This document shows positions 52,817 through 63,877 of a stretch of DNA of 64,000 bases, in pieces; position 1 is the first letter of the stretch, and every line of letters begins with the position of its first letter. The notes beneath the pieces were generated by a model. That model was given only the letters and a program-made list of their open reading frames with translations, was not told where the DNA came from and made no database searches. Source of the stretch: Diogma glabrata (taxonomy: Eukaryota; Arthropoda; Insecta; Diptera; Cylindrotomidae); contig OY856188.1 in the NCBI GenBank assembly GCA_963693315.1, positions 161,115,058 to 161,179,057 on the forward strand, given 5' to 3'. A program made the translations under genes and the position numbers.

Positions 52817-55405
52817 CTATTCTTCCGGCTCCAAGTCCAGATTCAGGAACTCTGCTACTGCCCTTGGGCGGTAACACAGATCTTCCTTCGTCAGGTCTGT
52901 TGGTTTCTCTGGACAATTGAAAAGGTGGTTAGCATCATGTGGCGTGCCCTCACATATGGGACACTTGTCAACAATTTCATGGTCAATTCTACTCATGTAG
53001 TTATTTAAGATGCGTGACCAACCGGATCTTAACTGCGCTAGGATGGTTCTGGTGCTGCGTGGCAGTTTTACCTCTTCAGCAGCGACTTGTGGTGGTTTGC
53101 TATTAAGAACTCGATTCGGGGCGTAGTTCTTTATTGTGTCTTCAACGGTTTTGGTATGTATATTTTTCAACCCCCTCTTATACGTAGGCTCGTCGATGTT
53201 ATTTATGTCTTCATTGCTTCTAACATCTTGTAGGTAGCATTTCGCAGTTTTTTTTATGTCTCTAGGTGGTGTTGTCAAGGATAAGGTATCATTGCAGGGA
53301 TGCTGCTCTCTATGACAGGACCAAAGATATTGTTTGGTAAGCATTTCGTTGTGTTCACGGACCGGCAATATGTTACATTCCTCGTGCAGGTGATCTCGGT
53401 GGGCCATCAAGTGACATCCGGTTGCTGTACGCAAGGCTGCGTTCTGTGTTATCTGTAACTTATTCCAGTGGGTGTCAGCGACTTGGGGAGTCCATATGGG
53501 AGCAGCGTAATTTATGAAAGGCCTTCCTGTTGCTTTATATGCCGTTATTATTGTGTTTTTATCCTTACCCCACGAACTGCCCGCTAGAGCTTTCAGTGCG
53601 TTATTCCTGTTCTTAAGTTTTGTATTTACTTGCTGAGCATGAGCGTTGAATTTAAGTAGTGGATCGAATGTTACCCCCAGCAGTTTTGGATTTTTCACAG
53701 TAGCAATTAGTATGTTGTCAATGCAGATATTGAGTGTTGTATTTACCTCCTTTGTCCATGTGGTGAAAAGTGTAGAAGTGGACTTTTCAGTGGACAATTT
53801 CAATTTTTTGGTTTTAAACCATTCATTCAATGTGTTGAGGTAGGTGTTTAGGACATTGGTGAGTTGTTCCAGGTTGTTTCCTGTTGCAAGCACCGTGCAG
53901 TCGTCTGCATATGACGTGATAGATATTCCTACCGGTGGTGCAGGTAAACTCCGTAAGTAGAGGTTAAATAATGAAGGCGAGAGAACTCCACCTTGTGGAA
54001 CTCCTTGTTTGAGCATTCTCATCTTAGATCTAGAGTTACGGAACTCAACGTATGTTTGGCGGCCTCTTAGGTAGTTGCACAACCAGCGTTTAATTAGACC
54101 TGGCAGATTGGTGTTGAATATGTCGTTCAGTAGTGCAGCATGTGACACTGTGTCGAAAGCTTTTGACAGGTCAAGTGCAACTAAAATTGTTCTAGCACAG
54201 GCTTGTTTTTGGTTTAGACCATCGCTGATTTGGTTTTGGATTCTATGAAGCGCGGTGGTTGTACTGTGTGCTTTCCTAAAGCCATGCTGATGTGACGCCA
54301 ATTTGCAAGATTCTGTTAACCGAGGTAGTAGTAGTGCTTCTATCAATTTTGCAACCGATGAGAGGATAGAGATCGGTCTATAGGATTCTCCCTTTTCTTC
54401 AGGCTTGCCAGGTTTCAAAATGGGACTTATTCTAGCCGTTTTCCAGATATTTGGTATCTGGAGCGTATTTAGAGATGTGTTGAGTATGGTAGTGAGAAAG
54501 TTCAATCCTTTGGGTCCAATGTGTTTTAGCATGATGGCTGAGATGCCATCTGGTCCAATAGCTTTAGATGGTTTGGATTTCTTTTTTGCGTTTCCAACAT
54601 CTTCTTCGGAAAATATGATATCCTCGAAATTTTCAGTATTAAGTTTGCGCATATGTCTTAATACTGACCTGGTTTCTTTTTCATGTTTACTTTGCTTTTC
54701 TGTAAACTGTGTGTTGAATTTTGTTGCGCATTTTCTATGGTTTTCGGTTGGGATATCATCGAAGGAGATCATGCAGTTGTTATGCGATTGACGCGGATGT
54801 GTTAAACCCTTTATCTCCTTCCACAGACTTTTATTTGTGCCAAAGTTTGACTTACTCACTAAATTTTTCCATTTGTTGCGTTTATGTTCCATTACTAGTT
54901 TATTTATCTGCTTGTTCAGGCCCAGAATTCTAGAATCAGTTGGATCTGCCTTACGGATGTCATCTCTTTGGGAGGAAAGTACACAGGCTTCTTGTGGGAA
55001 GTTTGGTTTAATATTTTGTATTCTGCCAGTTGGAATGAAGCGAGATCTGGCTTTGTTAAAAATTTCTCTGAATTTTCTTTCCCCAGAGAGGGCGTCAATT
55101 GGTAAAATTTGCTTACTGAATTCTAATTCAGTAAAATTGGTAAAATTATCCAAGTCTGCTTTGTTAAAATTAATGTAAGTCTTCTTCTCGGATTTCATTT
55201 CATTTAAGGAACGGCTTAAGGTGATTATGGTGGGCACATGGCCTGATCCCAATGCAATTTCAGTTCTCCATTCAGCGATTGGCATTAGTGACATGCTGGC
55301 AAGTGAAACATCTGGAGACGAGTATGAGTTGTTTGTTACTCTTGTTGGTTGTGGTTCATTGAGGACTCCAAAGTTGGAGCCGTCGGATCAGCAATTTTTC
55401 ACCTC
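52817..55405 (-). pseudogene. Jockey-like endonuclease end and complete reverse transcriptase
   Basis: The frame is open for 825 codons from 55294 and readable in-frame from about 55400. It begins with the last endonuclease motif, written LGSGHVPTIITL where SDH is expected. RT: SKAIGPDGISAIMLKHIGPK, ESYRPISILSSVAKLIEALL, QHGFRKAHSTTTALHRIQ, motif A ILVALDLSKAFDTVSHAALL, motif B MLKQGVPQGGVLSPSLFNLY, motif C SITSYADDCTVLATG, then thumb LLGVTFDPLLKFNAHAQQVN and SSWGKDKNTIIT, and C-terminal CPICEGTPHDANHLFNC before the stop. All RT catalytic residues are present. The open 825 codons contrast with the broken endonuclease half. Confidence 0.92.
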
Positions 55406-56287
55406 TTGAGTCAGTGTTCAAGTGTGAGTGCCATAGATCGTGGTGAGCATTTATATCTCCGAGAATTAGACAGTCTTTGGTATAAAATAAATGTCCTATG
55501 GACGGTTCATAACCTATATCACAGCTGCTTACTGGTGGAATATAAATATTGACTAGTTTTATCTCCGTATTCCGGATTTTATTGTAATACCTAGTTGTTC
55601 TAGGTGTTTATCAGTTCCCGGTACTGCTGGTAATGTGGTTGTACGGTAGATAATGGTTTTGTGTATGATAAAGGCAAGGCCACCACCTTTGTCTTTCCCT
55701 CTATCCAGTCTTATAATTCTATAATCACAGATACTATCACTAATCTTAGATCTAACATTTAATTTGGTTTCTAGCAAAACCGCGACTAGAATATTGTTTT
55801 TATACATAAAGTTGATGATATCATCGATTTTGTTTAAGAGACCGTTACAATTTAGCTGCATTATTTTCACATCACTTGGGGTTTCCGGATGTGTGCTCAT
55901 TCGCATTGTGTTCTGTTGCGAGCTCGTATTTATGTGTTGACTTGATGCATAGCAACATGTCGCTATGTAGTTTTTGGTCCATTGCTTATGTGTTGCAAGG
56001 CCTGAGCAGTTCTTAAGATGACACCATTCTTTACAGCTATTACACTGGACGGATGTAGTGTTTGTCCTTAAAATGTTTTTGCATATTGCACAATGCCATA
56101 TTTTAGTTGGTCCAGGATTTCTTTCAATACCGGCCATGACGAGGAGGATCTGAAGCAGTGAGGCCAGTGACAACTGCTTCTTTATCCAAAAAATGGAGCG
56201 TCGGAGTAGCACCTTTCGTCGAAATTTTTGTGATGGTCCTTGGTCGGAACTGGGTTCCGAGTACTTCTGGGGCGTAGACCCGTCCAT
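55405..56287 (-). pseudogene. Jockey-like N-terminal region, 2A-like, PHD-like and endonuclease
   Basis: The start I chose is the ATG at 56287-56285 (MDGSTPQKYS), because the target duplication shows that the upstream codons belong to the flank. A basic stretch (KFRRKVLLRRSIFWIKKQLS) and a hydrophobic run lead to AGIERNPGP at residues 52-60. Next comes a PHD-like finger (CAIC at 66-69, CNSCKEWCHLKNC at 82-94). The endonuclease starts with MQLNCNGLLNKIDDIINFMY and ETKLN and continues LILGDINAHHDLW. Frameshifts lie near 55575 and 55405. The family normally continues straight into RT, so one long polyprotein was split by these breaks. Confidence 0.88.
56108..56134 (-). other. 2A-like ribosome-skipping motif
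   Basis: The codons spell AGIERNPGP, preceded by LLQILLVM. The 2A consensus is D-V/I-E-x-N-P-G then P; here E, N, P, G and P are present and D is G. 2A-like sequences at the N-terminus of APE-type non-LTR elements are established in trypanosomes and several animals. If active, it would release the first 59 residues from the PHD-endonuclease-RT protein. Confidence 0.65.
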
Positions 56288-56619
56288 CTTGAGAAGCATG
56301 CGATTATCATCAAGGAATGCTCCATAGCTAAGATTGAGGGTGCTACCGTTGCCTAAATATAGTTCATCCGCCAGCACCCTTAAGATATCACCTTGGCTAG
56401 TGATATCTCACTGCTATTGCCAGTGGTATGTGATATCTCACGTTAGCTCGTATGTCAATCGCAGGGACTAGAGTACGCGGGGTTGTCACACCCGTAGATA
56501 AAAAAAAAAGAAGTACAAATAAAAATATTGATCCTTCCATGTGGAATTGAGGACTATAGTGATGATCGGGTTGGTAATTCAAAAAAGGATTAGACAGGTG
56601 ATTATACTGTTGGTTAGTT

Positions 56620-57130
56620 GAATGGATTGAGGTTCCTGACTACAGGATATAGAAAGAAGTGTGACCTCTTGGCCTAGCACTCGCAAAATATTTGCTTCGC
56701 TAGCCCGAATCACAGCTTCCAAGGTTTGCTTATGTATTTGGGCTGCGTGCAGTCCTGGAAACAGGAGGTGTATTGGAATTCACATACGTTGCGGTTTTGG
56801 CAAATTTTTATTCGTTGGTGAATTGAGAGGGAGGCGATTCTGAACTGGATGTAGGTCCCTCGCTAATATCTTCCCAACTTGTTCGTGAGGTATGATTGGT
56901 AGGTTGGGCAAATTGTGATTCAGTCCTTCCTGAAAATGGGGTTTTCAAAATGGTTTTGGCTGAATTAGACGTTTCTGCAATGGCGGTTGGAAACTTTGAG
57001 CTAGCGATCAGTAACTTAGAAGGAGGTTTACCATTCGAATCCGTCTTTAGTCTTGGACTTCGGGAATATATAAAACAATGGCCATAGCTTTCCGACTGGG
57101 AAGCGGCTGCTGCCTCGTCTCAAAGACGTT
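56620..57130 (-). other. Unassigned Ser/Thr/Pro-rich open region
   Basis: A minus-strand frame of about 80 codons between about 57070 and 56830 is rich in S, T, P, N and Q (SQFAQPTNHTSRTSWEDISE). I do not recognise it. The composition resembles the N-terminal part of insect gag proteins, and a gag core lies beyond the insertions at 51430-52340, so it could be the same gag, but no direct homology is seen. Confidence 0.25.
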
Positions 57131-57395
57131 AGGCATTAGTTTTGAATTTACGAGTCAACGCGTTTTTAGCGGTTCCTAGGGACTGAGAAGTGGGTACCAC
57201 TTTGGGGTTCTCGAGCCGAAATTGAATAATAGCCGAAAAAAGTAATAAAGGTTGTTTATGATTTTTTTCGAATATATCTACTGCTAATAAATTTAAAATA
57301 TGCGCAGTGCAACAATTGGAGATGATTATTGCTCTATCCGTTTGTCCGGCAGTTGTTTTTCTCAATTTTACCATATTGTCTGCATGGGCGCACAC
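57129..57395 (-). pseudogene. hAT transposase core fragment
   Basis: The minus frame has DNMVKLRKTTAGQT, then CCTAHILNLLAVDIFEKN, the C(S/A)AH-LNL---DI motif from the hAT RNase-H region. 88 residues, no termini found. Confidence 0.6.
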
Positions 57396-57429
57396 AGATA
57401 CAGTTTTAGGGGAGGCAAAGAACTTTTTT

Positions 57430-58140
57430 TTTAAATAAAAAGTGTTGTGATACGATTTACAATATGTGGCTTAACAACACATAGATACCTTTTAAGACCT
57501 TAAGATGAACGCTTTTTTTAAACTTTTGAGTATTGCAGGCCCCGAAAATTGAAATCCGTACACAACGAGCTTGTTGTTTAGGTTGGCATGCCAGATTCGT
57601 CGATCAACTGCTTTTGAGATGTCTATAATGCGATAACGTACGTTTCACATTTGGGTATATGTGAATTAATATAGTGCTCGTACATTTTAGATAGGACTGG
57701 GAGTAGGGCTATTGGTCTATAGTTTGAAAAGTTACATTTTGGGCCTTTTTTGGGAATGGGTTGGACATTGGTTAACTGCCAGCACCAAGGGAAAATAACA
57801 GATTTATAGGATTTGTAGAAAAATTTTGTGAGAGTAGGTACAAGTTCTTGCTGTTCAGACTAGAGGCTTTGTTGGTATTTAACCCCATTAAGAGTTTTTC
57901 GACAATTATGGGTTTGAAATACAGAACTATTATATTAACTCCTGCAGACTAAATTTGGGGTATTTCTTTAGGTGTTTCCAATGTGGCTTTTCTTGCTGTG
58001 TCAGTGACGATCAAATGAACGTCGGTAATAGGAGAAATAGAAGATTTGGTACTAGACCTTAAAGAATTAATTGCACGGTAAAAATTTTTGTCAGAAATGG
58101 GCATAGTAGAAAGTTTTTTCGCTTTCGTTTTGTCAATTTC
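57430..58140 (-). pseudogene. CR1-A copy, internally deleted
   Basis: On minus from 58000: LETPKEIPQI and stop, as in the 9336 copy (LETPKEIHQI and stop), LLMGLNTNKAS, NYRPIALLPVLSKMYEHYIN, then a deletion to ETYVIAL and WHAN (motif A region), and finally the family 3' region (TTAAGGTCTTAAAAGGTATC, TGTTGTTAAGCCACATATTG) at 57515-57430. The matching TAG after PKEI-QI in both copies shows the stop predates their copying. Confidence 0.75.
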
Positions 58141-58224
58141 TGTTTTTGATTATCTGTTTTAATATTTTATTGGCCTTTAGAAACAAAATTTATACTATAT
58201 TATTATTATTTTATCAGATATCTT

Positions 58225-59050
58225 TTCAACTAATGCAGCAGTTATTCAAGGAAAAAGAAAAAGAATATGTTAGACTTATAGGAGTTGAGATTGAAAAGAA
58301 TGTGAAGTTGAATTCTCATATTTTTAACTTACAAGTTGAGATTGAAAATAATATGAAGTGGAATTCTCATATTTTTAGCCTAGCTAAGAATATTGTTCAA
58401 AAATTAATAATTTTGGGTCGTTGTCAATTGTCATACGGTTTTTATAATAGGAAACAGCTTTTTTATTTAATATTTAAGTCATTTATCGTCCCTGCATGGA
58501 GTATTGTTCTCACATATGAAGTGCGCAGCATATATAAGTAGTTTGAAGTGTCTTGATTTCTAGAGAGCTGTTAAATTGATCAGCAGAAAGCTGTTAAATT
58601 GATCGGCAATTCAAATCTTACTAATGATATGGATTCCTTGTATGTGAATGATTTAACGGTATTTTACAAATAAATTATAAATGAACGGGCGTCTGTATGG
58701 ATCAAATAGATTTTACCTGAGCTTGCAAAGTGCAAAATTCACTCGTTACACCAGAGTATCAATAGCAGCCCTTTTATTTTTACAGTCCGAGTGACAAGAT
58801 GTTGAATTGTCGCTTTTGAAAGTGATTTTTTTAACAGTCTGGCATCTCTGGAATGCCGCCTTACAGGCGTAGGCCTTCTCTAATAATTTTAATCCTCAAA
58901 ACTTTAATTTTAGCTATCAAATAATCCTCAAAACAAATTTATCAATACTCACAAACCTTAATTAGTTCCCTTGTTAGCATAGTATCTTCTGATATGCAGA
59001 GACGTTAATCTATAATTGGTTAAAACTAAACAATGTCTAACTTTAAATAA
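58225..59050 (+). pseudogene. CR1-B copy, decayed
   Basis: 58245-58541 reads KEYVRLIGVEIEKNVKLNSH, MKWNSHIFSLAKNIVQKLII and FKSFIVPAWSI. The remainder (58550-58900) matches 31930-32270 of the first CR1-B copy in nucleotides, with many indels, and the 3' end (TAGCATAGTATCTTCTGATA, GAGACGTTAATCT) matches 32325-32390 and ends in A-rich DNA at about 59049. A 54-bp segment encoding VEIE-N-K-NSHIF is tandemly doubled. Confidence 0.8.
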
Positions 59051-59330
59051 AAACTAAATGCTATAAAATTATCGGGTATGGGGGGGGGGGGTCCGGAACC
59101 GGGGACCCACACTCTTTGTGTGCGCTCCTGATCGTCTGTTACAATGCTTCCAATACTAATCTCAAAAGGATTCTCTGTATTGGTAATACATTTATTAACA
59201 ATGGTGTGCAAATTAGCACTGGTATGTAGCGTGTCAGAGGACTGTGTCCACTGACACAACTTTACCATTATCTGTTATGACACAAGCACATAAAATCAAC
59301 AACGCAGCAAATGTTAGATATATTCTGTAA
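59026..59330 (-). CDS. Candidate secreted-peptide exon, unrecognised
   Basis: On minus, after TTTTTACAG (possible acceptor at about 59331), one frame reads RIYLTFAALLILCACVITDN, which looks like the core of a signal peptide. One base out of frame a second open stretch continues to about 59094 with CITNTENPFEISIGSIVTDD and QERTQRVWVPG. If a single indel joins them this would be a small secreted protein; as it stands it is interrupted. It ends at a G12/C12 run at 59080-59091. No family recognised. Confidence 0.25.
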
Positions 59331-59339
59331 AAATGAAAT

Positions 59340-61779
59340 ATAATTAAACGGTTCTTTTTGGTAAACGTAATCCAATAACAAATTGCTCACTTTATTTCGG
59401 TTTCCAGCGAAATTGTTGATAAAGTTTCTTGAATTTGATATTTTGTACTACTATAAAGGCACTATTTGTAGCAAAAACTATAACGGTGTAAACCGGGTCA
59501 AAAGGTGTGTGTTTCTGTAGTAGTAGACTGTATTTATTTTGTATTTTTTAAAAATAAAGATAAGAAAACTAATTTTCTAATATTATTTAAATAACATTTT
59601 ACATCGAACTCAAACATTGTTAAAGTTTAATATGAGCATTTCAAAAAAAAGTTTCTTACTAATGTCGAATTCTTTTTGTCCAGAGTGAAAAAGTGATTTT
59701 TATTTTCATAAAAAGAACATGCAAAAATATGATCCAGTTTTGTAGTTGTATTTGTGAACTGTCATTGAATATTTTTGTAATTAATTGTATTTAATTAATT
59801 AGTTTATTATTAATTTTTAATTTAAAACACGTGTGGTGATTTCTCACCAAATTTGGCTAAATCTTATTAACTTTATTTTGGCAGTAATTTTTGTAAACTT
59901 TAGGATACTCGCGGTTAACAAATCTAAGTATGTTTGAAAAACTTATTTTTTTAATAAAAAACTTAGTTTGTTTTGAAAAACATTATTTTTTCAAAAATGA
60001 AAAAATAAATTTAATTAAGTTTCTTTCTTCTACTGATAAAGTACTAAAAAAATTATTGGATATTAGTTAAACCAATTAAAGTTTTTTATCTCATAAAATA
60101 ATGTCTAATGAAAATTGTTTTATATGAATATACTATTTAAGAAAATATATTCAACGAATATTTAAACTTACCATAATTTCTTTAACATTTATTAAACCAT
60201 TTTAAGAAGTAGTAACTTCAGAATTATTGGTATACTTATGGAAGCTGATTTATTATCAAAAGATAGTTAGCCAGAATTTATAAAAGAAACGACTGAAGAT
60301 TTGAAAACAACGGAATAACTGGAGATTTAACACCAACGGAATTACTAAAGATTTGAGAATAACGGAATTTGAAGGAGTCGAGTGATAGCGAGAAAATACA
60401 CAAACTATAGGTTGTTTTACTTTAATAATCAAGAATTTTCAAGATTTATATTTTGAACATATAAAACAAAAAAATTACTAAATTTATAATTGTGGATACT
60501 CAACAAATAATTAAACTTGGACCACGCAGCAAATGAATATAGCGTTTTCCGCTTTAACAAGAAGACTTGTTACCTAAGCTATACACGATTTGAGCAATAT
60601 TTTATTTAAAAAGTAACTATTTCACTATTAAAAAAAATAATAAGTAAATGGCGTTTTGTTTGTTTACTAATTTTGACAGATTTTTTAAATGTATTTGTAT
60701 TCTGTATTGTATTTTATACTTGCTCTAGCTAAAAATCTAGATTCAAACAAAAGTTTTTAGGGCAAAAAAAAATCCCTTTTTTTTGTCAAATAGAATACGT
60801 TATGTCAAAAAAACTTGATCTAGATCAAAAATGGGCGTGTTTAGAGCAATTTTTTTGGCAAAAAGAATTCGACATAACTTAGAAAAAACAAATTAATTAA
60901 TTTTTAAGAATGCCTACTAAAGTAAAAAAATAAAGAAGGTGAATTTCTGAAGGTGAATATAAATTTTTAAATTTTCATTTGAAAATATTTCACGTTAAAA
61001 ACAAATTATAAATGCTCTCAAATCTCCTTTAATGTGGAACGCTTCGAACCAGTGTGTCTGTCTGTAATCTGCATGTGAAACGATCTCAGAATCCACTTGA
61101 CCTATTGACCTCAAATTTAATATGCAGGTATTTTTGGCCAATATTCTCTTTTTTGTTGGTATTTTGTTATATTCAGCAATGTTATCAAAAGCTATCGAAA
61201 TAGTTTTTCTCACTCTTTTTGTGATATTTTGTTATATTCAATGATAGTATTTCTCGTAGCTTTCGATAGTTTCGTGTCTCGGGCTTCACCATTCTAGTTT
61301 TTGCCGTGTTGAATATAACAAAACCATAGAAAAGGAGAAAAAACATTTTGCCGCCGTTTTTTATTTAATAAAATTTAATAAAGGGGATTTACGTTTTTGT
61401 TGTCATACCAATAGTAAACGAAAGTAGACACTATTTACAAGCCGAGGAATGGATGTAGCAAGCTTTAAATTACACCTGTGGATTAAAAATTATAAATCAA
61501 TAAAAACTGATCCCGCCGGGGATATAATAAATAAAATATGGAGGGGCTGAAATCTCAAGCTTTGAGATATCAAGACTTCGGTTTTGGTTAAGGATTTTGA
61601 TATAGTTTTCGGCATAAAACTTTTAGTTTTGGGCAGCATATATCAAATATAAAACTCTTTGTAAAAGTCCAAGTATTTTATCTCTGTTTAGAAATTTATT
61701 ACAAAACCAACACGAAACATCAATTCATCGCCGGAAAATTATAAGAGATCATATATTAACATAATTTAGTGAAAAGATG
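59340..61779. other. AT-rich spacer
   Basis: No gene recognised. Short internal repeats occur (for example GATATTTTGTTATATTCA and GGTATTTTGTTATATTCA at about 61155-61240), but there is no sharp element end. Confidence 0.5.
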
Positions 61780-63480
61780 ATACACTCAAAAAACTCTCCA
61801 TATAGCGTTTCGAGAAAATATTACAAAATCACAATTCATATTTTTTTCAAAATTCCAAAAATATTGTAAAAATGAAATAAAATAAATTTTTTTTCAAAAT
61901 TCTAAAAATATTGCAAAAATTATTACAAAACCAAAGATTAAATTACTTTGTTCAAAAATTCTAAAAATATTGCAAAAATTATAACAAAATCAAAAATTGT
62001 AACTTTTTCAAAATTCCAAAAATATTCCAAAAATTAAAATAAAATCAAATATTTAAACTTTTTCTAAATTGTAAAAATTCAAACTTTTTCCAAAATTCTA
62101 AAAATATTGCAAAAATTATAACAATATCAAAAATTGAAAATTATTTTCAAAATTCTAAAAATTATAATAAAAGCAAATATTTAAAATTTTTCAAAATCCT
62201 AAAAATATTCCAAAAATTCTTACAAAATCAAAAATTGAAACTTTTTTCAAAATTCTAAAAATATATATACAAAATTCACAAATTCAAAAATTCTATTTTT
62301 TTCCAAAATTCTAAAAATATTGCAAAAATTATAACAAAATCAAAAATTAAAACTTTTTCCAAAATTGTAAAAATCAAAGTTTTTTGACACACGACATTAT
62401 TTTTTTGACAAACTTATAATGCAATAAAATTCTCAATAATAATAATTTCATTCCTTACAATTAAAAATAACTAATTTTATGTTTTCCTAAAAAAATAAAT
62501 GAAAATCATTCTTTTGACACACTTGACATTATTTTTTTGACAATCTTATAATGCCATAATTCTCAATAATAATAATAAAATTTCATGCCTTACAAATAAT
62601 TAATTTCATTTTTACCAAAAAATTGTGTAAAAAACAAAATCAAAATTTGAAACTTTTTCCAAAATTCCAAAAATATTCCAAAAACTAGAATAAAATCAAA
62701 TATTTAAACTTTTTCTAAATTGTTAAAAATTCAAACTATTTCCAAAATTCTAAGAATATTACAAAAATTATAACAATATCAAAAATTGAAAATTTTTTTC
62801 AAAATTCTAAAAATTAAAATAAAATCAAAAATTTTAAATTTTTCAAAATCCTAAAAATATTCCAAAAATTCTTACAAAATCAAAAGTTGAAACTTTTTTC
62901 AAAATTCTAAAAATATATATACAAAATTCACAAATTCAAAAATTCTATTTTTTTCCAAAATTCTAAAAATATTGCAAAAATTATAACAAAATCAAAAATT
63001 AAAACTTTTTCCAAAATTCTAAAAATCATTTTTTTGACACACTTGACAATATTTTTTTGACAAACTTATTATGCAATAAAATTCTCAATAATAATAATTT
63101 CATTCCTTACAAATAACTAACTGACGTGAATAATCCATAATTTAAATAATGATTAAAAAAACTTTTTTATTTTTTTAAAACAATTACAAACACCGTTTAT
63201 TACTCACTTATTTTTTATATTTTTTTCTACCGGTTTCGATTTTCAAAAAATCATCGACTGGACAATATTTTGCAATTAAAATTAATAACAATTTTGCTAA
63301 AAAATATTACCAAAAATATATAATTATAATGCCATAATTCTCAATAATAATGATAAAATTTCATGTCATACAAATAATTAATTTAATTTTTTTCCCAAAA
63401 AATTGTGTAAAAAAAATGAAAATCATTCTTTTGACACACTTGACAACATTTTTTGACAAACTTATAATGCAATAATCTAG
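61780..63480. repeat. AT-rich higher-order repeat array
   Basis: Degenerate units of CAAAATTCTAAAAATATTGC and AAAAATTATAACAAAATCAA fill 61820-62365 and 62640-63020; the two blocks match each other over about 365 bp, including the TATATATACAAAATTCACAA landmark at 62260 and 62912. They alternate with a second unit (TTTTGACACACTTGACATTA ... CTTATAATGCAATAAAATTC) at 62385, 62510, 63030 and 63420. This is a two-component satellite-like array. No ORF. Confidence 0.8.
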
Positions 63481-63549
63481 ATTTTGATCTCACATACCAA
63501 TCCCGACCATCAATATTTCTCAAAATGCAATGTTCCTACTCGTAATTAC

Positions 63550-63877
63550 TTAAAATGAACGTTTTTTAAGCAAAAAATATGCAAATTTCTTTGTTTTGAC
63601 ACACTTGACGATTTTTTGGTACACACTTCCGGGACAGCTATCGAACACATCGTCCTTTCGGCTCTTACCATTGAGTATACCTATTTTTAGAAACAAACAT
63701 TTTTGAAATCCCTCCAGCCGTTTTCTAGATTTCGTCGGTTGTGACGGCCGGCAGACAGAAACATTTTTTTTGTTTGCTTTTTTAGAATCAGTAGGTCCTA
63801 AAACGTCGAGAAATGCCAAAAAAAGTGGGGGTAAGAATTTCACTTTTGGCTAATGTAATACTCATAGTGTATTCTTT
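63550..63877. other. Spacer before the end hairpin
   Basis: A minus frame (63550-63843) is open but without recognisable motif, and is probably chance. Nothing else seen. Confidence 0.4.

Larger units (their letters stand above)
52780..56296 (-). mobile_element. Jockey-like non-LTR retrotransposon, nearly full length
   Basis: Bounded by an exact 14-bp duplication, CATGCGATTATCAT (52766-52779 and 56297-56310). The 5' end is only about 9 nt before an ATG (56287). The 3' end is a (CAA)n tail (TTG repeats at 52781-52801). Order on minus: N-terminal region, 2A-like peptide, PHD-like finger, APE endonuclease, reverse transcriptase, C-terminal zinc-finger-like block. About 3.5 kb; two frameshifts in the endonuclease and one lost catalytic residue are the visible lesions. 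Further copies of the family are at 1-1290 and 48930-49860. Confidence 0.92.
52480..56465 (-). mobile_element. Short CR1-A-tailed element (copy 2), split by a jockey-like insertion
   Basis: 52480-52779 and 56297-56465 together match 46320-46670 on minus: GACATACGAGCTAACGTGAG at the 5' side and the CR1-A type 3' tail (TTAGAACGCATGTTGTAGTG, TGTTGTTGTGACACATACTG) at the other. The interruption is at the 14-bp target CATGCGATTATCAT. Confidence 0.6.

Noticed and set aside
56288..56377. First 30 codons of the open frame as element N-terminus
   Set aside because: The 14-bp target duplication at 56297-56310 places these codons in flanking DNA.
59080..59091. G12 run as a G-quadruplex
   Set aside because: A single run without three further spaced runs; more likely a simple homopolymer.
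61820..63020. Regular short repeats that might suggest a CRISPR array
   Set aside because: Units are degenerate, AT-rich, of variable length, without unique spacers, in a eukaryotic context.
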